The translations under genes were made by a program, and so were the position numbers. A stretch of 64,000 nucleotides of DNA from assembly GCF_000021925.1 (NCBI RefSeq), contig NC_011830.1, positions 4,561,001-4,625,000 on the forward strand, written 5' to 3'. A model generated the notes under the pieces. The model did no database searches and was not told where the DNA came from. It saw nothing but the letters and a program-made list of their open reading frames with translations. Below, in pieces: positions 55,801 to 64,000 of this stretch. This DNA is from Desulfitobacterium hafniense DCB-2 (GTDB lineage: Bacteria > Bacillota > Desulfitobacteriia > Desulfitobacteriales > Desulfitobacteriaceae). The stretch's first letter is position 1. Each line of letters begins with the position of its first letter.

Positions 55801-57228
55801 TTAATGACCACGGGGAAGCACTCCCTTAAGCAACTCCGAGCCGCTGATACCCGGATTGGTCATTTCGTGAGGATTTAATATAAGATCCAGCTCCTCGGAG
55901 GTCAAAAGTCCTCTTTCCAGGACAATCTCTCTGACAGGACGGCCGTTCACTATGGCTTCCTTGGCGATTCGGGAAGCGACTTCGTATCCTACATGGGGGT
56001 TGATTGCGGTGACGACACCGACGCTGTTTTCAACCAGATCCCGACAGCGTTCCACATTAGCGGTTATCCCATCGACACAGCGCTCTTTGAAGACCTTGAT
56101 CACATTGCGGAGGATATCCAAAGATTGGAGCAGATTGAAGACTACCACAGGCTCCATCACATTGAGTTCCAGCTGCCCCGCTCCACAGGCTAAGGCAATG
56201 GTAAAATCATTTCCCTGTACCTGGAAGGATACCTGGTTGACCACCTCAGCCATGACGGGATTGACTTTCCCGGGCATAATAGAAGACCCCGGCTGCATAG
56301 CAGGAAGATTAATTTCCCCAAAGCCCGTTCTGGGCCCAGAGGCCATCAGCCGCAGATCATTGGCGATCTTAGAGAGGTTAACGGCCAGGGTCTTAAGAGC
56401 ACCCGACACCTCCAAAAAGGCATCCGTGTTCTGTGTCGCATCTACCAGATTATCCGCTCGCAATAACGGCAACCCGGTAACCTTCCTCAGATTCTCAGAA
56501 ACTTCCTCAATATAAATCGGATCAGCATTCAGCCCGGTACCTACAGCTGTTGCACCCATATTAATACTATGTAAGGACTTCGCTGCTTCAGTGATCCTGC
56601 GCAGATCTCTCTCCAGCATTTGTCCATAGGCGGCGAATTCCTGCCCTAAGCGAATAGGAACCGCATCCTGAAGATGGGTTCTCCCCATCTTGATGACTCC
56701 GTCAAACTCCCTGGCCTTCTCTTGAAAAGCACTCTTCAACTCATTTAAGGCATGAAGAAGATCGTCTGCTACATTAAGACAGGCAATACGGATGGCTGTG
56801 GGAAATACATCATTGGTGCTCTGCGCCATGTTAACATGAACATTGGGATGAACCCGGGAGTAATCCCCTTTTCGCCCTCCCAAAATCTCAATAGCCCGGT
56901 TAGCAATCACTTCATTAGCATTCATATTAATCGAGGTTCCTGCTCCTCCTTGAATGACATCAACCACAAAATGGTCATTAAAGGCACCCTCGGCCACTTC
57001 CAGAGATGCTTTAATTACAGCCTCGCCGATCTCGTGGTTCAAGGAACCGATGTCCATATTGGCTTGAGCGGCAGCAGCCTTCACCAAACCCAATCCCCGG
57101 ATTAATTCATGGTGTGGGCGATATCCCGTAATCGGGAAGTTTTCACGAGCTCTTAAGGTCTGTATTCCATAATAGACGTCTTCCGGTACTTCCATAACTC
57201 CGAGCAAGTCCTTTTCCTTGCGCACCAT
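55801..57228 (-). CDS. aspA: Aspartate ammonia-lyase
   Basis: 475 residues of the fumarase II/aspartase superfamily. The N-terminus DLLGVMEVPEDVYYGIQTLRARENFPI favours aspartase over fumarase. Signature GSSIMPGKVNPV lies near 320 and the substrate loop TRTHL-like is MGRTHLQDAVPIRL. It splits aspartate to fumarate and ammonia, giving fumarate for respiration or biosynthesis. Translated from ATG at 57228 with AAAGAGGTGAT upstream; rex precedes it after a terminator. Confidence 0.9.
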   Translation of the reverse strand: MVRKEKDLLGVMEVPEDVYYGIQTLRARENFPITGYRPHHELIRGLGLVKAAAAQANMDIGSLNHEIGEAVIKASLEVAEGAFNDHFVVDVIQGGAGTSINMNANEVIANRAIEILGGRKGDYSRVHPNVHVNMAQSTNDVFPTAIRIACLNVADDLLHALNELKSAFQEKAREFDGVIKMGRTHLQDAVPIRLGQEFAAYGQMLERDLRRITEAAKSLHSINMGATAVGTGLNADPIYIEEVSENLRKVTGLPLLRADNLVDATQNTDAFLEVSGALKTLAVNLSKIANDLRLMASGPRTGFGEINLPAMQPGSSIMPGKVNPVMAEVVNQVSFQVQGNDFTIALACGAGQLELNVMEPVVVFNLLQSLDILRNVIKVFKERCVDGITANVERCRDLVENSVGVVTAINPHVGYEVASRIAKEAIVNGRPVREIVLERGLLTSEELDLILNPHEMTNPGISGSELLKGVLPRGH

Positions 57229-57280
57229 ATCACCTCTTTACGAATTAATTGTCTAAAAAATATAACCATAACGATAAGGA

Positions 57281-57308
57281 AAAAGTAAGACACTGCTGCC
57301 TTACTTTT
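57281..57308 (-). terminator. rex terminator
   Basis: Nine-base stem AAAAGTAAG / CTTACTTTT (57281-57289 with 57300-57308), with TTTTTCC following on the minus strand, about 70 bp past the rex stop. Confidence 0.75.
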
Positions 57309-57376
57309 CGCAAATCTTCATTTTATATTCTCTTTGACATCATTTTCTATGCATAAGCCTACAAGGTGGGTTCCGC

Positions 57377-58027
57377 TTAAGCGCGACGGGTTCCCACGTT
57401 AAAGGTCAGCACTTCCAGATTGACCGCCAAGTCTACATTTCTAAGTTCAACTTCCGGCGGGACATTAAGTACCACAGGAGCAAAGTTAAGAATAGCCTGT
57501 ACTCCGGCACTAATAAGCTTATCGGCGATTTCCTGAGCATAGGGAGACGGCACGGAAATAATACCGATCTGAGTCTTATTGGCCTTGGCAACTTCCTCCA
57601 GCCTGTCCACAGGCAACACTTCAACGCCATTAACAGTGGTTCCAATTTTTTGCGGATCATTATCAAAGATGCTCGTGATAATGAAGCCACGCTCACGGAA
57701 ACCTTTGTATGTGGTCAAAGCTAAACCTAAGTTGCCCATACCGACCAGGCATACGCTCCAATCCTGGCTTAAGCCAAGAATCTTCAGAATATGGCGATGC
57801 AAGTCTTTAACATTATAACCCACACCACGCGTTCCAAATTCACCAAAGTAAGCTAAATCTTTTCGAACTTGAGCCGGACTCACTCCAACTCCCTCTGCAA
57901 TATCGCCAGAAGATATTGTAACGATTCCTTTACGATCCACATCCGTTAAATGACGTGAATAAACGGAAAGACGAATAATCGTTGCCTCTGGGATTTTTAG
58001 TGTTTTCAAGCTAATCCCCCGTTTCAA
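57377..58027 (-). CDS. rex: Redox-sensing repressor Rex
   Basis: 216 residues. An N-terminal winged helix (IPEATIIRLSVYSRHLTDVDRKGIVTISSGDIAEGVGVSPAQVRKDLAYFGEFGTRG) and a Rossmann NADH domain (GMGNLGLALTTYKGF). Rex represses fermentative and respiratory genes when NADH is low. Start: TTG at 58027 or a second TTG at 58009; GGGG six bases before the latter favours it. An imperfect TTGTTAAC..TGACAA palindrome at 58084-58098 might be an autoregulatory site, though shorter than the usual Rex box. Confidence 0.95.
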   Translation of the reverse strand: MKRGISLKTLKIPEATIIRLSVYSRHLTDVDRKGIVTISSGDIAEGVGVSPAQVRKDLAYFGEFGTRGVGYNVKDLHRHILKILGLSQDWSVCLVGMGNLGLALTTYKGFRERGFIITSIFDNDPQKIGTTVNGVEVLPVDRLEEVAKANKTQIGIISVPSPYAQEIADKLISAGVQAILNFAPVVLNVPPEVELRNVDLAVNLEVLTFNVGTRRA

Positions 58028-58161
58028 TTTCCTTTAATTTTAAATGATAACAATAATTAGCGTAAGTACATTATATCACTAAGTTGTCAGGTTAACAAAC
58101 AAATTTACAGCCTTTTTAAGTTTTTTAAATAAATTAATTGAGATTTTGTTCTAATACACGT

Positions 58162-58842
58162 CTATTTTTGAAGGCTTGCCAAGGTATTGAGATATTCACC
58201 ATAGAGGTTCAATGACATCATTTTTCGCAGATCCACCGACAGAGTTCGCTCGGCCTGAATAGATAATCTTGAAGCCTCCTGCAAATGGGTCAAGGCATGT
58301 GGTGTCGACGCCATAAGGTTCTCAAGTTCTGAAAGCATGCTTTCTCTGGCATGATAAGGTGTCTTCAAAAAGGCATTAACCTTCTCAAGAACCTGGGCCG
58401 TCTGAATTGCCCCCGTGCCACGAATGCGAAAAGCGCGTTCAGGACTAATGACTGATTTTGGAATAGAAGCAACTCCACCTTCTTTCAATAATTCTTGAAT
58501 AGGAAGTACCTCCTCTTTCGAATAGGCCAGACCCACCCCAACAATAAATGGATCTCTGGAGATGATTTGAGCATCCCAGCCTAACTGCCCCAATTGCTCT
58601 TTTTCCTTGAGAGCATTGGTTTCGGAGTTAAATACTCCCGTTTGACATGTCCAGAACTCTATTTCGTCCAAAGTCAGAAGAAACTCGTTCTGATCCACAG
58701 AACTAGAGGAAGGTATGCCAGGACCTTTAGGTTGTGTGACTAACTTAACATAAGTATACCCAAAAAACCAGGTTATCCATACAATGACAGCACAACCAAT
58801 TAGTCCTATTCCCTTATTAATCCAGGGATTATATTTATACAT
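58162..58842 (-). CDS. Membrane-anchored protein of unknown function, SPOR-like region
   Basis: About 226 residues from the ATG at 58842, chosen because GGAGG sits 8 nt upstream (the frame opens at 58869). One TM segment (about 11-32), then an outward region. Residues ~70-130 (EFWTCQTGVFNSETNALKEKEQLGQLGWDAQIIS, then VGVGLAYSKEEVLPIQELL) have the sequence style of a SPOR domain, which binds denuded septal glycan. A helical tail follows. No enzyme motif seen. It is separate from rex and pit by A/T-rich gaps. Confidence 0.55.
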   Translation of the reverse strand: MYKYNPWINKGIGLIGCAVIVWITWFFGYTYVKLVTQPKGPGIPSSSSVDQNEFLLTLDEIEFWTCQTGVFNSETNALKEKEQLGQLGWDAQIISRDPFIVGVGLAYSKEEVLPIQELLKEGGVASIPKSVISPERAFRIRGTGAIQTAQVLEKVNAFLKTPYHARESMLSELENLMASTPHALTHLQEASRLSIQAERTLSVDLRKMMSLNLYGEYLNTLASLQK

Positions 58843-59113
58843 ACTATCATCCTCCATAATAGCTGTCAACGTCTTTAATCACACAAAAGCACTCAACTCA
58901 GGGATATTAACAAAAAATTCATATTTCTCTCGGACAACCCAAGCTAGTATCACTTTATGTGTAAAGTATGCTGATCATGCCTATTAATGAGGCTTGTGCT
59001 CAAAAATCAAAACCTTCCTAATTTATAATGTATTTACAATATATCACAAATTATTAATAGGTAGTTAACTTTTTATTAATATTTTAAAACAATTAATAAT
59101 CATTAATAATAAG

Positions 59114-59131
59114 AGGGACCTTGCGGTCCCT
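59114..59131 (-). terminator. pit terminator
   Basis: AGGGACC (59114-59120) pairs with GGTCCCT (59125-59131), four-base loop, with TCTTATTATT after it on the minus strand. The rest of the 58843-59158 gap is very A/T-rich and otherwise blank to me. Confidence 0.65.
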
Positions 59132-59158
59132 TTAAAGGCTATACTAATCAACAGCCTT

Positions 59159-60166
59159 CTATAGTACTAATGTTACAAGTTTATACATTAAAAATGAAGT
59201 TAAAGCCGATGTGGGAATCGTTACCACCCAGGCTACGAGCATTTGCTGAGCTACTCCCCAGCGCACAGCGGATATGCGTTTGGCACTCCCTACACCCATG
59301 ATGGACCCGGAAACGACATGAGTCGTCGATACCGGTAGATGCAAACCGGGAAAAGCTGTAGCGGTCCAAATGACGATAGAAGATGTCAAATCTGCGGCAA
59401 ATCCATTGATGGGCTCCAGCTTAAAGATCTTGCCGCCCATGGTCCGGATAATCTTCCATCCCCCTGCGGCGGTACCTAAAGCCATCGCCATAGCACAAGC
59501 AAATTTTACCCATAAAGCCGGATTAAGATTGGCTGGATCTTGCAGACCTGACGCTATAAGGGCCATAGTAATAATACCCATAGATTTTTGAGCATCATTG
59601 GAACCATGATTAAAGGCCAGCAGCCCGGCAGAAAGCACCTGCATCTTGCGAAACCCTTGGTTGACTTTGGAAGGTGCAACCTTCCCGAAGATAAAATATA
59701 AAGTTTTCATTATAATAAAACCTAAAATAATACCAATAATGGGGGAAACCAATAAGGCGGCAATTATCTTCAGTATCCCTTGAACCTGCAGCACTCCGAA
59801 GCCCACTTTAGATACAGCGGCACCAATCATTCCTCCGATAATAGCATGGGAAGAACTGCTGGGAATTCCAAAGTACCAAGTGGCTAAGTTCCAAAATATC
59901 GCTCCGATGAGAGCGGCGATGACCAGTTCCTGAGTAACAAAATCAGGATTGACGATATCTTTGGCAATAGTTTGGGCTACTCCTGTACTCACCAGTGCTC
60001 CAGCAAAATTAAGTATGGCAGCAATAACGATGGCCCTTTTGGGAGTGAGGGCACGAGTAGACACACTTGTCGCAATAGCGTTAGCCGTATCGTGGAAACC
60101 GTTAATGTAATCAAAAGCCAGCGCGAAAAATACGACGACTATGAGTAACGCACTGGAACTAATCAT
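59159..60166 (-). CDS. pit: Inorganic phosphate transporter, PiT family
   Basis: 335 residues, about 10 TM segments in two homologous halves. PiT signatures: FDYINGFHDTANAIATSVSTRALTP near the N-terminus and NHGSNDAQKSMGI in the middle. Low-affinity phosphate or metal-phosphate import. Overlaps its DUF47 partner gene by eight bases, a coupling seen widely. Confidence 0.93.
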   Translation of the reverse strand: MISSSALLIVVVFFALAFDYINGFHDTANAIATSVSTRALTPKRAIVIAAILNFAGALVSTGVAQTIAKDIVNPDFVTQELVIAALIGAIFWNLATWYFGIPSSSSHAIIGGMIGAAVSKVGFGVLQVQGILKIIAALLVSPIIGIILGFIIMKTLYFIFGKVAPSKVNQGFRKMQVLSAGLLAFNHGSNDAQKSMGIITMALIASGLQDPANLNPALWVKFACAMAMALGTAAGGWKIIRTMGGKIFKLEPINGFAADLTSSIVIWTATAFPGLHLPVSTTHVVSGSIMGVGSAKRISAVRWGVAQQMLVAWVVTIPTSALTSFLMYKLVTLVL

Positions 60167-60785
60167 ACTTCAATACAACTCCTTTGAGGAGGTCTGCGAT
60201 TTCCTCACACTGATCCAGTGTGTTCTCTAAATGTTCAAGGATTTCTTTCCACTTAATGATCTCGATAGCATCCTTCTCCTGCTCAAACAGCCTGGCCACT
60301 TCCTGGCGATATAAGCTATCTCCCACGGATTCAAGCCGATAGACCTCTTCTGTCGCCGCCAGAATTTCGCTCTTTTTAAAGTGAATGCTGTTCAAGCAGC
60401 AAAAAGCAGTCTTCAGTTGCTCTGTAGCTTTGACAATGGTACGAACGATTTCCTGAGCTCCGATGGAAGGTTTTTTCGTATGGTAAAGAACCATGCGCTC
60501 TACTGCACCTTGACTTAAATCCACAATGTCGTCGAGGTTTTGGGCTAGGGTATAGATATCTTCACGATCCAACGGAGTGATCAGGGTCGAATTCAAACGA
60601 TCCACAATCTCCGTGGTAATTTTGTCCGCACGATGCTCGAGATCATGCATCATTTCAGCCTCTGCATCAGAGACAGAATTCTGGCAGATCAGCCCTTCAA
60701 GCTTCTTCGTCGTGGTGCAGGCTACTTCAGCACTTTCTCTGAACAAGGCATAAAATTTGTCTTCTTTTGAAGATATACCAAACAT
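60159..60785 (-). CDS. PhoU-like DUF47 protein, Pit accessory
   Basis: 208 residues, all-helical PhoU-like fold (MMHDLEHRADKITTEIVDRLNSTLITPLDREDIYTLAQNLDDIVDLSQ), with the repeated acidic E/D-x-x-x-D motifs that bind metal clusters in PhoU. Thought to control the adjacent Pit transporter. GGAGGAAA precedes the start. Confidence 0.92.
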   Translation of the reverse strand: MFGISSKEDKFYALFRESAEVACTTTKKLEGLICQNSVSDAEAEMMHDLEHRADKITTEIVDRLNSTLITPLDREDIYTLAQNLDDIVDLSQGAVERMVLYHTKKPSIGAQEIVRTIVKATEQLKTAFCCLNSIHFKKSEILAATEEVYRLESVGDSLYRQEVARLFEQEKDAIEIIKWKEILEHLENTLDQCEEIADLLKGVVLKYD

Positions 60786-60918
60786 GCTCTTTCCTCCAGT
60801 CGTTTTGCATGGAATTCCTGTAGTATTGTAGCAAATTTCTTAACCCCTTTTGTTAAGTTTCTGTTAAGTTTTTTACATAAGCGTAATAAAACTTGACTAT
60901 TGCTTGTATAAGTTCTCT

Positions 60919-62298
60919 CTATCCTTTGCGCAAAACATCCAATAAAGCCTGCCTTGCCTCCGCAATCATATAGAGAGACCCCGTGACACATAGCATATCC
61001 TCTTTATCCAATCGTCTAAAAGCTTCTTCAACTGCCAGACGGGGCTCTTCAATGGTCAGGACAGGCTTCCCTTTTTCCTTGACTAATTCATGGAGATACT
61101 CCCAGTTTCCGGACCTCGGGGAATTGGGCTTGGTAATAATCACCTCATCAGCTAAAGGAACAAGGATGTCCACAACCTTTTCCCGCTCCTTATCTCCCAG
61201 CATACCAAGACAGAGCACCAGGCGCTGACGCTGAAAAATGTTCAAAGCCTTCGCCAAGGCATGGGCTCCATCCACATTATGGGCTCCATCGATCAGCACC
61301 TTCGGTTTCAGAGAAAGCAACTCCAAGCGGCCAGGCCAAACTGCTTTACGAAGCCCTTCATAAATATTTCTGCGCTCCAGATTCATTCCGTATTCGAATT
61401 TCAAAAGCTCACAAACTGTCACAGCGGTGGCAGCATTAACCACTTGATGCTCTCCGACAAGACGTAAGCGCAGTTTGTTATAGGCTCCCCGCAGCCCAGC
61501 CAAATCAAATTCCTGCTCCAGTTCCCCGCTCCATCGGATCTCCCAGCGCACATCGTCGCCCACCACCCATAAAGGAGAGTTCATTTCCTGTGCCTTCTTG
61601 CGTATGACATTTAAAACCTCAGGGCGATCAGCCGCCGTTACGGTAATCGCACCTGCTTTGATAATTCCGGCCTTTACTCCGGCAATCTCTTCATAGGTTT
61701 CACCCAGATAATCCATATGATCCATACCCACATTGGTTATCACCGAAATCAAGGGCTTAACCACATTCGTAGAATCAATCGCCCCACCCAAACCAACCTC
61801 CAGGAGAACCAAGTCCACTTTCTGGTCGGCAAAATACATCAAGGCCATGGCCGTATTCACTTCAAACTCTGTAGGATGCTCCACACCCTTTTGTACAAGT
61901 TCCTCCAAATGGGGACGGAGAATCTGAATCAGGCGGGTAACTTCCCCTTTCGGAATCATCTCACCATTAATGGTTATCCTCTCCCGATAATCATGAAGAT
62001 GAGGAGATGTAAACACCCCTACCCGATATCCGGCATCTTCAAGGATTTCCGCCGTCATCATGGTAGTCGAGCCTTTGCCATTGGTTCCTCCGATATGAAC
62101 GACCCTGAGACGCTCTTCCGGGTTACCCATACGTTTCAGCAACTCCTCAATCCGACCCAATCCAAAGTTCATGCCAAATTTCGTGAGGCTCACCAGATAA
62201 TCCTTGGCTTCCTGGTATTGCTGCTCCACAGAAGACACCTCTTGCAGTTCTCCCTTTAATTCATGTTCAGTTATCCCGTTCATCTCCCTATTCCCCAC
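60919..62298 (-). CDS. folC: Folylpolyglutamate/dihydrofolate synthase
   Basis: 459 residues, Mur ligase-like. P-loop HIGGTNGKGSTTMM, EVGLGGAIDSTN (metal site), GMDHMDYLGETYEEIAGVKAGII, and C-terminal LIDGAHNVDGAHAL. It adds glutamates to folate, here relevant because mtgA needs polyglutamylated tetrahydrofolate. GTG start at 62298 with AAGGAGGACATAGAA upstream. It follows valS, the common Firmicutes order, but with a 533-bp gap that holds a structured element. Confidence 0.95.
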   Translation of the reverse strand: MGNREMNGITEHELKGELQEVSSVEQQYQEAKDYLVSLTKFGMNFGLGRIEELLKRMGNPEERLRVVHIGGTNGKGSTTMMTAEILEDAGYRVGVFTSPHLHDYRERITINGEMIPKGEVTRLIQILRPHLEELVQKGVEHPTEFEVNTAMALMYFADQKVDLVLLEVGLGGAIDSTNVVKPLISVITNVGMDHMDYLGETYEEIAGVKAGIIKAGAITVTAADRPEVLNVIRKKAQEMNSPLWVVGDDVRWEIRWSGELEQEFDLAGLRGAYNKLRLRLVGEHQVVNAATAVTVCELLKFEYGMNLERRNIYEGLRKAVWPGRLELLSLKPKVLIDGAHNVDGAHALAKALNIFQRQRLVLCLGMLGDKEREKVVDILVPLADEVIITKPNSPRSGNWEYLHELVKEKGKPVLTIEEPRLAVEEAFRRLDKEDMLCVTGSLYMIAEARQALLDVLRKG

Positions 62299-62476
62299 TT
62301 CTATGTCCTCCTTTGAATCTTTCTATTGCTGATATGACTCTCTTCATCCATCTTTAAGCGCAGGGGTACATGGTTATTATGCACATCTCTGCTATGCGAT
62401 AATTCCCTATAAAGAGTGGTTTTCCTGCAATTTGCGCGGAAGATTTTCAAGCTGGGCGAGAAGGTTGGAGAAACGT

Positions 62477-62702
62477 TGTCTCCAGGATTTTGTTTTTACA
62501 AAAGGGAACGTCTTCCGAGCGAGCAGCTAGCCGTTCTACGCGAAAAGTTTTCGGCGGAGAAAGGTTGGAAACAGTACGTTTCCAACCCGCTATGAGGCAG
62601 GAGCCGATTTAGCGGGGCACCTTTCGTAGCCGGAAACTTGAGCGTTAGAACGGCTGCGCGCAGCTTGTTAAGTGACCGATGTAAAACAAAATCCTGGAGA
62701 CA
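62477..62702. repeat. 226-bp element with terminal inverted repeats and branched internal pairing
   Basis: Ends: 62477-62500 and 62680-62702 are inverted copies of TGTCTCCAGGATTTTGTTTT plus ACA (one indel). Nested inside are TAGCCGTTCTACGC (62528) with its near-complement (62642-62655), AAGTTTTCGGC (62545-62555) with GCCGGAAACTT (62629-62639), hairpin GGTTGGAAAC/GTTTCCAACC (62563-62587) and CCCGCTA/TAGCGGG. No coding capacity. It could be a MITE or a structured RNA. It lies between the valS terminator and folC. Confidence 0.75.
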
Positions 62703-62738
62703 GCACCCCCACTAGCAACCTCATGTACCAAGCAAAGC

Positions 62739-62775
62739 AAAGGCATACCAACTTCATAGAAGTCGGCATGCCTTT
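62739..62775 (-). terminator. valS terminator
   Basis: AAAGGCAT...ATGCCTTT arms of ~17 bp, with several G-U pairs on the minus strand, 57 bp past the valS stop; followed by TTGCTTTG. Confidence 0.75.
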
Positions 62776-62831
62776 CCATTTCACACTATTCTCCTCGCTT
62801 AAAGCCCCTAAAGAGAGCCCCAACCGAAGCC

Positions 62832-64000
62832 TTACGCCTCTTTCAACTCTGCCAGGCGAACCTTCAGCGCTGCGATCCGCCCATTGATCCCTTCCAGCTT
62901 TTCCCGCTCTTTAGCCACTACTTGTTCCGGAGCTTTTGCTACAAAGCCCTGGTTGTTAAGCTTTCCTGCCAAACGGCTTTGTTCCAGCTGGGCCTGGGCA
63001 ATTTCCTTTTCGACCCGGGCGATTTCTTTGTCCAGATCCAAGAGTCCGCGCAAGGGAAGATAGACTTCCACTCCTTCGAGAACAGCACTGGCAGCCTGGG
63101 CAGGCTTAACTTCCAGATTGGAGACGACATCCACAGCGGAACCGCCGGCTAACAGCCGGATACTTTCCCGGCCTGATTCCAGAACCTCAAAAGCAGCCTT
63201 CTCAGGTGCGACCAGGATGATTTCAGCTTTTTTGCCTGGCTGAACATTCATCTCCGCCCGGATATTCCGAACCGCTTTGATCACATCCATAATTTGGTTC
63301 ATCTGTTTCTCAAGGTCATCCTTCCGATAGCCGTTTACCTTGGGCCAGGACTGGATCATAATGCTCTCCCCTGAGATAGGAAGGTTGTGCCAGATTTCCT
63401 CCGTAATAAAGGGCATATAGGGGTGGAGCAGTCTCATGGTACCTTCCAGAACTTCCAGAAGGATGGATTGAACCGTATGACGGGCTTCTGGGTGCTCCTT
63501 ATCATAGAGGCAGCCTTTAGCCAGTTCAATATACCAATCACAGAACTCATTCCAAATAAACTCATAGAGAAGACGGGCTGCTTCACCCAGATCAAACTGT
63601 TCCAAGGCCTCCGTTACTTCCCCTGCAGTCTTTTCATAACGGGAAAGAATCCAGCGATCCTCCAGCTTCAGCTGGCCACGGGGGCCTTCCTCATAATCCT
63701 GAAGATTTAAAAGCACAAACCGGGAAGCATTCCAAATCTTATTGGCAAAGTTCCGGGTCGCCTCCAGGCGTTCCGGATGAAAACGCAAATCATTGCCCGG
63801 AGTGTTGCCTGTAATCAGCATGAAACGCAGGGTATCCGCACCGTATTGGTCAATGACCTCCAAAGGGTCCACTCCATTGCCTAAGGATTTGCTCATCTTC
63901 CTGCCTTGAGCATCCAGAACCAGACCATGAATCATGACTTTTTGGAAAGGCACATCCTTCATAAATTCCAGCCCCATGAAGACCATGCGGGCAACCCAGA
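62832..64000 (-). CDS. valS: Valyl-tRNA synthetase, C-terminal part (5' end outside window)
   Basis: About 389 residues to the window edge, frame open at 64000 (WVARMVFMGLEFM enters it). KMSKSLGNGVDPLEVIDQYGADTLR is the class I KMSKS site. The anticodon-binding domain follows (ILSRYEKTAGEVTEALEQFDLGEAARLLYEFIWNEFCDWYIELAK). The C-terminal coiled-coil arm (about 315-384; LLDLDKEIARVEKEIAQAQLEQSRLAGKLNNQGFVAKAPEQVV) is typical of ValRS. The catalytic HIGH region and any T-box are beyond the window. Confidence 0.97.
   Translation of the reverse strand, partial: WVARMVFMGLEFMKDVPFQKVMIHGLVLDAQGRKMSKSLGNGVDPLEVIDQYGADTLRFMLITGNTPGNDLRFHPERLEATRNFANKIWNASRFVLLNLQDYEEGPRGQLKLEDRWILSRYEKTAGEVTEALEQFDLGEAARLLYEFIWNEFCDWYIELAKGCLYDKEHPEARHTVQSILLEVLEGTMRLLHPYMPFITEEIWHNLPISGESIMIQSWPKVNGYRKDDLEKQMNQIMDVIKAVRNIRAEMNVQPGKKAEIILVAPEKAAFEVLESGRESIRLLAGGSAVDVVSNLEVKPAQAASAVLEGVEVYLPLRGLLDLDKEIARVEKEIAQAQLEQSRLAGKLNNQGFVAKAPEQVVAKEREKLEGINGRIAALKVRLAELKEA

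Noticed and set aside
58084..58098. Rex operator upstream of rex
   Set aside because: TTGTTAAC..TGACAA is shorter than the usual 18-20 bp palindrome; kept only as a remark.

Overview
The window looks like chromosome from a Gram-positive, endospore-forming, anaerobic member of the Clostridia, most probably Desulfitobacterium (hafniense or a close relative). This rests on the sporulation genes (spoIIP, an M23/M50 pair like spoIVFA/spoIVFB, a spo0B-like gene), the conserved block mreBCD-mrdA-minCDE-rodA-spoIVFAB-rplU-prp-rpmA-spo0B-obg, and a glycine betaine methyltransferase cluster that I recognise as the DSY3156/DSY3157 type of D. hafniense Y51. The species call is from memory, not from a search. 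Almost every gene is on the minus strand. No rRNA, tRNA, CRISPR array, phage or complete insertion sequence was seen.

Layout. 1-6 kb: a 7TM sensor kinase and a receiver/transcriptional-activator response regulator (cut by the left edge), behind hemW and lepA. 6-11.6 kb: a membrane-anchored phosphodiester glycosidase-like protein, then a secreted lipoprotein flavin reductase (FAD plus covalent FMN) with a DcuS/DcuR-like two-component system and an apparent tandem operator. 11.6-19.7 kb: housekeeping genes murJ, spoIIP, a small membrane protein, rpsT (one of few plus-strand genes), holA, comEC and comEA.

19.7-30.9 kb: a methylotrophic island. It has two BCCT-type betaine transporters, a PocR/AraC-type regulator with its own corrinoid protein on the plus strand, and a minus-strand run mtgA - mtgB - corrinoid protein - BCCT transporter - DUF1638 protein - RACo/RamA-like activase. 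Read together: betaine import, demethylation to a methylcorrinoid, transfer of the methyl group to tetrahydrofolate, and reductive repair of the corrinoid, feeding the Wood-Ljungdahl pathway.

31-43.5 kb: leuS behind a T-box leader (CUC specifier), rsfS, yqeK, a small RRM protein, nadD, yhbY, obgE, spo0B-like, rpmA, prp, rplU, RNase G and two radical-SAM-linked genes. 43.6-55.7 kb: spoIVFB/FA-like genes, rodA, minEDC, a class B PBP, mreDCB, radC, maf and a DUF4321 protein. 55.8-64 kb: aspA, rex, an unknown membrane protein, a Pit phosphate transporter with its DUF47 partner, folC and the C-terminal part of valS.

The least explained structure is in the intergenic DNA. (1) A ~114-138 bp repeat occurs twice (29857 and 34951), has two stems, and shows a compensatory base change between copies. 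(2) A 226 bp element (62477-62702) with ~23 bp terminal inverted repeats folds as a multi-branched structure. One of its ends recurs, 30 of 33 bases, at 45417 at the edge of a ~470 bp gene-free, hairpin-rich stretch between rodA and the spoIVFA-like gene. I know no family name for any of these.
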